64,000 nt of DNA from Planctomycetota bacterium. Lineage in GTDB: Bacteria > Planctomycetota > UBA8742 > UBA2392. The translations under genes were made by a program, and so were the position numbers. The DNA lies in NCBI GenBank assembly GCA_015075515.1, contig JABTUE010000001.1, positions 1,139,001 through 1,203,000 on the forward strand. Direction: 5' to 3'. Under the pieces are notes generated by a model. That model saw only the letters and a program-made list of their open reading frames with translations. It was not told where the DNA came from and did no database searches. This document shows, piece by piece, positions 1-7,567 of this stretch (positions within the stretch are counted from its first letter, which is position 1; every line of letters begins with the position of its first letter).

Positions 1-20
1 CCCGAAGGAAGTTACGCCCT

Positions 21-218
21 ATGGTCAAGGTCAAGGCCCGCAGCTCTGAGTCCGTGGATCAGCTTCTCCGCCGTTTCAAGAAGGCCTGCGAGAAAGAGGG
101 CCTGACCCGCGCCATGAAGCGCGTCAGTTTCTACGAAAAGCCCAGCGTGGTGGAAAACCGCAAGCGCCGCCAGGCACTCAAGCGCAAGCTGCAGGCAACG
201 TTGCTGGCGAACATGTAG
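21..218 (+). CDS. rpsU: 30S ribosomal protein bS21
   Basis: This encodes a 65-residue, highly basic protein with the bS21 pattern: an N-terminal MVKVKAR strand, then the ESVDQLLRRFKKACEKEG helix and a long Arg/Lys-rich C-terminal helix. bS21 sits on the 30S platform near the anti-Shine-Dalgarno region and takes part in initiation. The ATG at 21 follows a GAAGGAAG ribosome-binding site at 4-11. Length and motifs are normal for the family. The ABC transporter genes follow 20 bases downstream on the same strand, so they may be cotranscribed, although no functional link is implied. Confidence 0.95.
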   Translation: MVKVKARSSESVDQLLRRFKKACEKEGLTRAMKRVSFYEKPSVVENRKRRQALKRKLQATLLANM

Positions 219-237
219 ACTGGGCGCCGGGGTCATC

Positions 238-1086
238 GTGCCGGCCGTTGAAATCCGCGACATCCGCAAAACCTTCCGCGACTTTCTGGGCCGTCGGCGC
301 GTGCATGCGCTGGACGGCCTTTCCTTTTCTGTGGCTGCCGGCGAGGTGTACGGTCTGCTGGGCCCCAACGGCTCGGGCAAGACCACCACGTTCAAGATCG
401 CGCTGGGGCTGTTGCGGCCTGACGCGGGCAGTGTGTCGGTGCTGGGCCATGCGCCGGGCACGCTGGCGGCGCGCCGGGCCACGGGTTATCTGCCCGAGGA
501 TTCGGCGCTGCTGCCGTTTCTGACCGCGCGTGAATCGCTGCGGCTGCACGGGGCGCTGGCGGGGCTTTCGCGCGCCGAAAGCCGCCGCAAAACCGACGAA
601 CTGCTGGAAAAGGTGGGGCTGAAACAGGCCGCCGACCGCCGCGTGCTGGGCTTCAGCAAGGGCATGCAGCGCCGGCTGGGCATTGCCGGCGTGCTGATCG
701 GCGACCCGCAGGTGTTTATTCTGGACGAACCCACCAGCGGCCTGGATCCGCTGGGCGCTGTGGAAATGAAGCACCTGATTGCCGACCTGCGCAAACAGGG
801 CAAGGCGGTGCTGATTTCCAGCCACCTGCTGGGCGAACTGGAAAACGTGTGCGACCGCGTGGCCTTTCTGAACCAGGGCCGGCTGATCAGCGCAGGGACG
901 CTCGAAGAGCTGCTGCGCGAAAAAGAAACCCACGAACTGCGCGTTTCACCCGCTGACCCCGACGCGATCATGGCCCTGGAAGCTCTGGCCAAAGAACGCG
1001 GGCTGAAGGTCGTCCGCAGCAAGGCCCCGATGCGCAGCCTGGAGGCATTCTACCTGAGTGTGCTGGGTAAGGACCAGGCCAAGTGA
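238..1086 (+). CDS. ABC transporter ATP-binding protein
   Basis: This 282-residue protein is a single ABC nucleotide-binding domain. The Walker A motif GPNGSGKTT lies at residues 42-50, the degenerate signature FSKGMQ at 139-144 and Walker B ILDEPTSGLD at 161-170, followed by the H-loop in ISSHLLGELE. A C-terminal extension of about 60 residues resembles the accessory domain of ABC-2 type exporter ATPases (CcmA/YhaQ-like). It would power the membrane protein encoded by the next gene. The start is a GTG at 238 with only a weak GGGG upstream. Its TGA overlaps the next gene's GTG (GTGA), which indicates translational coupling. The substrate cannot be told from sequence. Confidence 0.9.
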   Translation: MPAVEIRDIRKTFRDFLGRRRVHALDGLSFSVAAGEVYGLLGPNGSGKTTTFKIALGLLRPDAGSVSVLGHAPGTLAARRATGYLPEDSALLPFLTARESLRLHGALAGLSRAESRRKTDELLEKVGLKQAADRRVLGFSKGMQRRLGIAGVLIGDPQVFILDEPTSGLDPLGAVEMKHLIADLRKQGKAVLISSHLLGELENVCDRVAFLNQGRLISAGTLEELLREKETHELRVSPADPDAIMALEALAKERGLKVVRSKAPMRSLEAFYLSVLGKDQAK

Positions 1087-2273
1087 TTGTCCGCGTGCTT
1101 GCGATTGCGGCAGCCACCCTGCGCGAAAGCACGCGCTCGGCGCCGGTGCGCCTGGCGGCGCTGCTGTTGCTGCTGTGCGTGCCGGTGATGGCGTGGCTGG
1201 TCGGCGACGGCGAAGACGGCCGCGTCTGGGCCGCTCGCACATTTACCGTGGAAGGTCTGCGGCTGGTTCTGCCGCTGGCGGCGGCCGTGGGCGGGGCCTT
1301 TGTCCTGCGCCCGGCGGCCAGGGCGGGCTGGGCGCTGCTGCCGGCCCGGCGCGGCGAATGGTTTGCCGGCGCGGCGCTGGCGGGCCTGGGCATGATACTG
1401 CTCAGCACCGCGCTGTTCGTCAGCGGCGCGGTTGTTATGGCGCCGGGCGAATCGGCGCGCGTGGTGCGGCCCGTGCGCGCCACCGGCCTTGTTGCCGCGC
1501 CCGGCACGGCGACAGGGGCGGCATCACCTGCGGACCGCCACTGGGCCGACCCGAACAAGGGGCAGGCGCTGACGTTCGCCTTTGTGCGCCCGGACACCGC
1601 GCAACTGGCCGGCGAGGTTGAGTTTGAGCTGGTCTGGACCCAGGAAGCCGCGCCGGCGCGCGGTGTGCCCTTTGACGTGTACGTCTTGGCGCCGGGCAGC
1701 GAAGCCGCCCGTGTCAAGGCCGAGGCGCGGTCGCTGTCGCGTCGCCGGGCTTCGTTTTCGGCCGCCATGCCCGCGGGCGATGCGCTGCATGTGCAACTGG
1801 TGCCCAATGACCCGGTACTGATCGTCGGCGTGGCGGAACAGGGCATCTTTCTGGATGGCGGCCGGGTCTCTCCGCTGCCCGGCATTTTGTGGCTGGCGCT
1901 GCTGGCGGTTGCCGCCGCGGCGCTGTGCATGGCAGTCAGCCTTTGGTTCCGCAGTTGGTCCACGGCGCCCACGGCCGCGCTGGCGGGTCTGCTGCTGCTG
2001 GCGGCACTGACACTGCTGCCGGGCATCGCGCCCACGGGGCGCATGGCCGCCGACCGGCGCGCCGCCGTTGAATCCGACAAGGATGCGATGCAAGTTCTGG
2101 AATCCGCCGCCGCGCAATTGCCGGAACTACTGCCCTCGGCAGCCTTTGACGCTTACCTGCGCGGCCGCGAGGTTGTGCCCACGCCGGGTGAAGCCGCCCG
2201 GCGCGGGCTGATTGCGCTGGCGCTGCTGCCTTTAGGCGCCGTTACTTTCCGCCGGCGCCAGATCGCGCGCTAG
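1083..2273 (+). CDS. ABC-transporter-associated integral membrane protein
   Basis: This 396-residue protein starts at a GTG overlapping the ATPase stop codon. Hydrophobic segments lie at about residues 24-42, 58-77 and 94-117. A long soluble region of roughly 150 residues follows, then two more membrane spans at about 265-288 and 297-315 and a last one near 375-390. This fits an ABC-2-like permease with an extracytoplasmic insert. The overlap with the ATPase gene is the main evidence for partnership. I do not recognise a specific family, and substrate and direction of transport are unknown. Confidence 0.7.
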   Translation: MIVRVLAIAAATLRESTRSAPVRLAALLLLLCVPVMAWLVGDGEDGRVWAARTFTVEGLRLVLPLAAAVGGAFVLRPAARAGWALLPARRGEWFAGAALAGLGMILLSTALFVSGAVVMAPGESARVVRPVRATGLVAAPGTATGAASPADRHWADPNKGQALTFAFVRPDTAQLAGEVEFELVWTQEAAPARGVPFDVYVLAPGSEAARVKAEARSLSRRRASFSAAMPAGDALHVQLVPNDPVLIVGVAEQGIFLDGGRVSPLPGILWLALLAVAAAALCMAVSLWFRSWSTAPTAALAGLLLLAALTLLPGIAPTGRMAADRRAAVESDKDAMQVLESAAAQLPELLPSAAFDAYLRGREVVPTPGEAARRGLIALALLPLGAVTFRRRQIAR

Positions 2274-2276
2274 CTT

Positions 2277-3590
2277 TTACTCAAGCCGCGCCGCCGCGTA
2301 GATCGCAGGGTCAAACGGGCTGGGCTTGCGGTCCACCATGATCTGCAATGTCGGGGTCTCGCGTTTGCCCCTGGGCGTGGCGCTTTGTTCAAAGGCCGTC
2401 AGGCTCCAGGTATGGGCGTTGTCCACCAGCCCGTCGTAACGGCACTCGTGCAGAACACGCAGCAGGCCCCACGTGCTGCCCGAGCGGTCCACCACCCCGT
2501 TTTCTTTGCGTGTGGCGGGCCCAAACGAGCGCAGCACGCACCCGCCCGATTCGTTGCGCCACGAGAAAGCCTCAAACTCGCCGTCGCGCTCGCTGGAGAT
2601 CACGCGGCTGCCCATCTCAAAGGTCACCTTGCCCCACAGCGGCCCGTGCACGATGCGCACCAGAAACGGCACATGGATGCGGTCGCGATCGGGCGGAAAC
2701 AGCGCGTCACGCAGGGCGGCACAGGCCGCCAGAAAATCGGCCCGGCCCGTCGGCGGCGTAAAGAACCGCGTGCCCTTGATCTCAGCCACCACCAGCGCGT
2801 CAAACCAGCGCTGCTGGCGCCACAGCACGCCGTCCTGCGGGTTGATCAGCCGGCTGAGTTCAGCCACGTCGGCGTCGCGCGTGTCCTGCGGGTTGAATGG
2901 AAAGAACGGCGCCACCCTGGCGCGCCAGGGTGTCACCACCTCGTCCTTCCAGGCGTTGCCAGCGCGGTCGGCTTCGGCCTTGAAGGCGTTGAAATAGCCC
3001 TGCCAGGCCGTGCTGTATTCGCGCTGGGCCAGGTTCAAGTCCCCGGCGGCGCGCGCGCCTGCCCCGCGGTGCAGGGCCTCGGTGGCCTTGCGGCCGGCCT
3101 CGGTTTCGGGCACGCCGGAGCGCGACAGATAGGTAAGCCACGCCACCGAGGCCAGCTCGGCGTCGGCAATTACTTCCGGCACTGCCGGTTCGTTGTGGCG
3201 TTTGTCGAAGAACCACATGCCCGCGCGCGTCGCCACATAATAGCCCGCCAGACCAAGCGCCAGCGCGACCAGCACAATCCAGCCGCGCGAGCGCCGCGCC
3301 GGGGAAGCAGGTGCCGGCGCGACCGGCCCGCCGGCGGCGATCTGGGTCTGCGCAACCCAAGGCCCGCCGGTGCTGGCCGGGGCCGAACTTTCGGGCGCGC
3401 GGCCCGAGGCCACCGCGGCGGCTTCGTCCAGTTGCGCCAGTTCGGCGCGCAAGGTGGTCTGTTCGGCGGGCGTGGCGGCGGCAATGCGGGCCAGCAGGGC
3501 TTCGCGCCGCGCCGCGTGCTTGACCCGCACGTGTTCGTCGCTGGCGCCCAGGTACAGACCCAGAATGCGGAAGGCGTCTTCGCGTGTCAC
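2277..3590 (-). CDS. Membrane-anchored protein with a J-like N-terminus
   Basis: The gene probably starts at the GTG at 3590, giving 437 residues; a longer open frame upstream lacks plausible protein character. Residues 1-45 (VTREDAFRILGLYLGAS then a basic helix) resemble a J-domain-like fold but lack the HPD motif that activates DnaK. An Ala/Pro-rich linker is followed by one transmembrane segment near residues 110-130 and a long, probably periplasmic C-terminal region. The last 100 residues (VTFEMG, then WGLLRVL) faintly recall the C-terminal domain of TssM/IcmF proteins. That resemblance is weak and no other type VI secretion gene is present. Function is unknown. Confidence 0.6.
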   Translation of the reverse strand: MTREDAFRILGLYLGASDEHVRVKHAARREALLARIAAATPAEQTTLRAELAQLDEAAAVASGRAPESSAPASTGGPWVAQTQIAAGGPVAPAPASPARRSRGWIVLVALALGLAGYYVATRAGMWFFDKRHNEPAVPEVIADAELASVAWLTYLSRSGVPETEAGRKATEALHRGAGARAAGDLNLAQREYSTAWQGYFNAFKAEADRAGNAWKDEVVTPWRARVAPFFPFNPQDTRDADVAELSRLINPQDGVLWRQQRWFDALVVAEIKGTRFFTPPTGRADFLAACAALRDALFPPDRDRIHVPFLVRIVHGPLWGKVTFEMGSRVISSERDGEFEAFSWRNESGGCVLRSFGPATRKENGVVDRSGSTWGLLRVLHECRYDGLVDNAHTWSLTAFEQSATPRGKRETPTLQIMVDRKPSPFDPAIYAAARLE

Positions 3591-3751
3591 GCGCGCAAGC
3601 CTAGCGAATTTGCCCGCCACCCATAGCCCCGGCCCGGCGGTCGTGGTTGCGGCCAATCGGCAAGAGCACGCGGGGTCTTTGCGGGGTTGCAAAGGCAGGA
3701 TGAACAAAAGGCGACAAAACCACCGGCATGACCGCGCGGTGATAGTCGGTG

Positions 3752-3760
3752 TGGTATAGT
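3752..3760 (+). promoter_or_regulatory. Extended -10 promoter for candidate small RNA
   Basis: TGGTATAGT is a good extended -10 element (TGn plus TATAGT at 3755-3760). No convincing -35 hexamer is found 16-18 bases upstream, which is common for extended -10 promoters. It would start transcription at about 3767, just before the structured region described next. Confidence 0.4.
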
Positions 3761-3766
3761 CCAAGC

Positions 3767-3950
3767 GTTGACAACATGAGATTGCCGGCTCCTGTGGGCT
3801 GTCTCCTTTTAAGGGGGGGAGATGGTTTTGGAGCCGGAACGCGCAGTCGGGCGGGATCGTGACTTCGGTTTTTAAGGGGGACTGAAGTTATCTCTGTTCG
3901 CCTGCGCACCTTATGAGCGGGCCGTCCTTTCGGGCGGCCCGCTGTCGTTT
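3767..3950 (+). ncRNA. Candidate structured small RNA with twin TTTTAAGGGGG elements
   Basis: This noncoding stretch lies between two minus-strand genes and has a plus-strand promoter-like element and a terminator. Two hairpins are visible. The first pairs CCGGCTCC (3784-3791) with GGAGCCGG (3830-3837), with an inner TCTCC/GGAGA stem. The second pairs ACTTCGGT with ACTGAAGT (about 3861-3889, one G-U). The apical parts of both carry the same TTTTAAGGGGG sequence. A strong GC hairpin at 3916-3943 ends the unit. The layout suggests a small regulatory RNA of about 180 nt with two identical exposed sites. It matches no RNA family I recognise (not tmRNA, SRP, RNase P or an evident 6S RNA). Confidence 0.45.
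3916..3943. terminator. GC-rich intrinsic terminator hairpin
   Basis: AGCGGGCCGTCC pairs with GGGCGGCCCGCT around a TTTC loop, with one G-U pair. On the plus strand it is followed by GTCGTTT and would end the candidate small RNA. On the minus strand it lies just past the stop of the coiled-coil gene, so it may work in both directions. Confidence 0.6.
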
Positions 3951-4926
3951 ACGCCGTGACCGTGTAGTCGCGCAGATCGCGCGACAGCGCCCGCAGGTAC
4001 ATCGCCAGCACAAACCCCACACATTGCGCGCCGGGGGATTCCTTCTTCAGTTCAAAGCGCAGACCCAGGGTACGCCCGGCGTCGTCATCCAGAGTGATCA
4101 GCAGCTCGCCCCAGTCGCCCTCGCCGGCCCGCACCCGGATGTTCCGGCGCTGGCCCCGCGAGTATTCGGGGTTGGTTGCGTGGCTGAAGTAACGGTCCAG
4201 AAACTCGCGGTCCAGTTTGGCGAAAAAATCCGAAACAATCTCCGCGTGGCCGTGCTGGCTCCAGTTCACGTTCAGCGCGCCGGTGTTCTTCACCCAGTGC
4301 TTGAGCTGGTCCTCCAGCCGGTTGGCCACTACCTCGGTTTTGCGCACGTTGCTGCGCGTCAACAGCATGGTGCGGGCGCGCTGTTCGTGGCTGCGCCTTT
4401 GCGTGGCTTCGATCTCGGCACGCAGGCGGTAAAGCTCCCTGCCCTGTTCCTGCACCTGCTGTTTCAGGGCGTCACGCTGGGCGTCCACCTCTGCCAGCAG
4501 CTCTTCGGCGGCCTGCAACTCGCCCTGCAACTGGCCCAGTTCCTGGTCGTGGACGCCCAGTTCGCTTTCGTGGCGGCCCAGCTCGCGGGCCTTGTCCGCC
4601 AGTTCCTGCGCGCTGGCCAGCGCGATTGTCACACCCGCGTCGCCCCTGGCGCCGATGGCGCCAAGACCCTCCAACAGACGCCCGCGTTCGGCCAGGGCCT
4701 TGTCACGCTGGGCCTGCACCGCCGCAATGCGCGCCTTCAGCTCCTGCAGCACCTCCGCCTGGGCCTGGCGCGTGGCGTCCAGTTCCGCAATATCCGGCGC
4801 CGCCTGCGGCCCGGCCGCGGCCTTGCGCCCCCGGGCCGTCTGCCACGCCCGGCCGATCCAGATGCCGGCGGCAACACCCAGGCCGATCACGCTCCCGCGC
4901 ACAATCGTTTCCACAATGTCAGCCAT
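3949..4926 (-). CDS. Membrane-anchored coiled-coil protein
   Basis: This 325-residue protein has a short N-terminal hydrophobic segment (about residues 9-27, with GLGVAAGIWIG), a charged linker, and a long Ala/Glu/Gln-rich coiled coil from about 45 to 175. A globular C-terminal domain of about 140 residues follows and ends near YLRALSRDLRDYTV. The N-terminal anchor suggests attachment to the inner membrane with the coiled coil in the cytoplasm. It is divergently arranged with the MamK-like actin gene (160 bases between starts), so a structural partnership with that filament is a reasonable guess. No named family was recognised. Confidence 0.75.
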   Translation of the reverse strand: MADIVETIVRGSVIGLGVAAGIWIGRAWQTARGRKAAAGPQAAPDIAELDATRQAQAEVLQELKARIAAVQAQRDKALAERGRLLEGLGAIGARGDAGVTIALASAQELADKARELGRHESELGVHDQELGQLQGELQAAEELLAEVDAQRDALKQQVQEQGRELYRLRAEIEATQRRSHEQRARTMLLTRSNVRKTEVVANRLEDQLKHWVKNTGALNVNWSQHGHAEIVSDFFAKLDREFLDRYFSHATNPEYSRGQRRNIRVRAGEGDWGELLITLDDDAGRTLGLRFELKKESPGAQCVGFVLAMYLRALSRDLRDYTVTA

Positions 4927-5085
4927 GGCCGCAATCTACCCCTGCTCTACGCGCCCGCCATACCGCAAGCGCCCGGCGCCAGCGGCACGGGTGTCTAGCC
5001 GGAACACACTGCGTGGCAGGCCAGCCTTTTCCCAAAGTTGCCGCCACGCCCGTGCCGATTCTGTTGCATCGGCCCGGAGACCGCC

Positions 5086-6159
5086 ATGCTGCCCAACGCC
5101 AACGCCCCCCAATCCAAGCCCGAAGCCGGCGTACTGTTCGTCGGCATTGACCTTGGCACCAGCCACACCGCCATTGCCGCCAGCAACGGCAACCGTTGTT
5201 CCATTGACAGCATCGTGGCCTACCCGCGCGACGTGATTTCGCAGAAGGCGCTGGGCAAGGACAAGCTGTTCGGCGCCGAGGCCTGGCGTCACAAGCATGC
5301 CTGTGACGTGTACCGCCCGATGCAGAAGGGCGACGTGAAGTACGCCGAACTGGACGGCGCGCTTAACCGCGACCCGGCCCGCCAGCAGCAGGCCGTGCGC
5401 GATCTGATGCAGCACGTGCTGCAACTGGCCAAACCCCGCCCCGACGACCTGGTGTACGCCGTGATCGGCGCCCCCGCCCAGGCCAGCATCCACAGCCAGA
5501 AGGCGCTGCTGGATGCCGCCCGCGGCGTGCTGGACTGCGTGATGATCTGCAGCGAACCCTTTGCCGTGGCCTACGGCCTGCAATTTCTGACCGACACGCT
5601 GGTGATTGACATCGGCGCCGGCACCACCGACCTGTGCCGCATGCACGGCAGTCTGCCCGCCCCCGAAGACCAGATCACCGTCAGCGCCGCCGGCGACGCT
5701 GTGGACCGCAAGCTGTTTGAACTGCTCAAGGCCGCGTACCCCGAGGCCAGCTTCACCGTCAACATGGTCAAGGGGTTCAAGGAAAAGTTTGCCGCCCTGG
5801 CCAAGGTGGACGAACCCGTCCGGGTGACCTTGCCTGTGCGCGGCGTGCCCCGCGAGTTCGACATTACCGCCCAGGTGCGCCAAGCCGTGGAAAGCATCGT
5901 GCCCGAGATTGTGGGCAGCCTGCACCAGTTGATTGGCGACTACGACCCCGAGTTTCAGGCCGCCATGCGCAACAACGTGCTGCTGGCCGGCGGCGGCAGC
6001 CAGATCATCGGCCTGGACAAGGCGATTGAACGCAAGCTCAACGAACTGGGAGGCGGCCGCGTGACGCGCGTGCAGGAACCGGCGTTTGCCGGGGCCAACG
6101 GCGCGCTGCACCTGGCCCAGGACATGCCCGCCGAGTTCTGGCAGCAGCTTGACGCCTGA
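5086..6159 (+). CDS. MamK-like bacterial actin
   Basis: This 357-residue protein belongs to the actin/Hsp70 ATPase superfamily. Phosphate-1 motif GIDLGTSHT lies at residues 20-28, phosphate-2 DIGAGTTD at 175-182 and the adenosine-binding LAGGGSQIIGL near 300-310. Beyond the superfamily motifs, stretches such as IDLGTSHTA, YPRDVI, SEPFAVAYGL, GPAPEDQ-like PAPEDQIT and the C-terminal PAEFWQQL match magnetosome MamK proteins as I remember them, rather than MreB, ParM or FtsA. MamK forms cytoplasmic filaments that position magnetosomes. No other mam gene is visible, so this may be a MamK homologue used for another task. The ATG at 5086 has a GGAG site at 5076-5079; a longer upstream frame is unlikely. 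A terminator follows. Confidence 0.85.
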   Translation: MLPNANAPQSKPEAGVLFVGIDLGTSHTAIAASNGNRCSIDSIVAYPRDVISQKALGKDKLFGAEAWRHKHACDVYRPMQKGDVKYAELDGALNRDPARQQQAVRDLMQHVLQLAKPRPDDLVYAVIGAPAQASIHSQKALLDAARGVLDCVMICSEPFAVAYGLQFLTDTLVIDIGAGTTDLCRMHGSLPAPEDQITVSAAGDAVDRKLFELLKAAYPEASFTVNMVKGFKEKFAALAKVDEPVRVTLPVRGVPREFDITAQVRQAVESIVPEIVGSLHQLIGDYDPEFQAAMRNNVLLAGGGSQIIGLDKAIERKLNELGGGRVTRVQEPAFAGANGALHLAQDMPAEFWQQLDA

Positions 6160-6183
6160 CCCGCCACGGACGCACCGATCCGC

Positions 6184-6221
6184 AACCGCCCCCGCGCCGG
6201 GTTCAAGCCGCGGGGGCGGTT
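6184..6221 (+). terminator. Intrinsic terminator after the MamK-like gene
   Basis: AACCGCCCCCGCG (6184-6196) pairs with CGCGGGGGCGGTT (6209-6221), a 13-bp perfect stem 24 bases after the stop codon. The T-tract is short. Confidence 0.65.
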
Positions 6222-6321
6222 CGTTGCGGCACGGGCTGTTCCAAAATCCCGCGTTTTTCTAGCCCCGGTCGCATCGGTGTGGTACGGTTGCCTTTGGCGA
6301 TTCACTCACACAGGAGCAGCC

Positions 6322-7553
6322 ATGAGAATCCTTTGCCAGGGGGCGATTGCGCTGGGCTGATCCTGGCTTGGTTGCCCCAGGCCGAGGCCCAAAGTACTTT
6401 GACACGTTGCTGGACGCATTTTACCTGTACGCGGGGCCGCCGGCGACACTGGCGCCCAAAACCCAGGCGACCATGGGCCTGCAACTGAACGCCTTTCACG
6501 CCGCCTGTGTCAGCGCGGGGATTTCCAACCCGTCGGATACCAACTACTACGCCAGCAACGGCATCAACCCTGATCCGGCTGGGGTACAGGAACGCTAAGC
6601 CCGGGCAGCGGTGACCCGGACAACTCGATTCTGATTGCCACCGGCGGCACTGGCGCCAATGCCACCGGCACCTGTGATCGCGACTATCGCGGCGTGGACG
6701 TCAAAGGCGCAACGGATCCAAGTCAACTTCGCCAGCGGCGCCGGCGGCTCGGCCAGTGCCGACAACCAGGGCGGCAACACCGGCCACGCCGAGGGCCTGG
6801 GGCGGCAACGGTCGGATTCACGCTGGTGGCTTTGCCTATGCGGAATGCGTGCCTGGCAGCGCCCATGCCTATGGTGGTACCGCGTTCAACGGTGTCGGCG
6901 GCGCGGCCGATGCCTACGGCTACGACGTGGCGTATGCCTATGGCGGTGATACCACCGGCGCCCTGGCCGAAGAGCGGATCAGCCGCAGGCGGCGCAGTGG
7001 GTGGAACGCATACGCGTTTGCCACCTCGGGTGATGCCACCGCAACCGGCGGAAATGGGGTAAGCGCCGGAGGCGAAGCCCGCGCCGGGGGCGATGCAAGC
7101 AATCCCAGCATCGGCGCAGGCGGCGGCGACGCCACAGCCTACTCCAGCCACGCAAACGCGGAGGCCTACGGCGGTGTAGGTGCTGGCGCGGGCGTCGGCG
7201 GCTCGGCCTATGCCGAGGCCGACACGTCTACAGGTATCAGCGCAAGGGCATACGGCGGTGTCGGCGCGACCGGTGGATTCGCGTTTGCCAAAGCACGCCA
7301 AAATGCCCGTGCCTATGGCGGCAACGCCAGCAATGGCTCCAACGGGGATGGCGGGAACGCAACGGCGTACACCGAGATTGGTGACACGACTGGCCAAGGC
7401 TGGGAAGCCTGGGCGATTTGTGGCGACGGGGATGGGGGAGGAGAAGGTGGCAAAAATGCGCTGGCTTGGGGTGGCACGGGAGTAACAGCGTACTACACGT
7501 TGCCTTGGTCAGCGGGCAATCCAACCAAAGGGGCGGAGCAGAAAGCCAGGTAA
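6322..7553 (+). pseudogene. Gly/Ala-rich secreted protein gene broken by several frameshifts
   Basis: A gene begins at ATG 6322 behind an AGGAG site (6311-6315), but its reading frame changes repeatedly. The signal peptide starts in frame 1 (MRILCQGAIA) and continues in frame 3 (GLILAWLPQAEAQ). Frame 2 follows (YFDTLLDAFYLYAG), then frame 1 (NSILIATGGTGANATG), frame 2 (QVNFASGAGGSASADNQGG) and frame 3 from about 6800. There is another excursion into frame 1 near 6970-7000. After that, frame 3 is clean to TAA at 7551-7553. The mature part is a low-complexity Gly/Ala/Tyr repeat with AYGG units. Every segment still reads as sensible protein, which points to indel sequencing errors or very recent decay. 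The stop overlaps the region just before the next gene's start. Confidence 0.6.
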
Positions 7554-7567
7554 TGGAGACTCCGCCG

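Noticed and set aside
2277-3590. Type VI secretion locus
   Set aside because: Only faint similarity of one C-terminal region to TssM; no other tss gene nearby.
3776-3862. 28-codon ORF (MRLPAPVGCLL) inside the candidate small RNA
   Set aside because: No ribosome-binding site, and the structured RNA with terminator explains the region better.
3949-6159. Magnetosome gene island
   Set aside because: Only a MamK-like actin is found; neighbouring genes do not resemble mamA, mamB, mamM, mamQ or mad genes.
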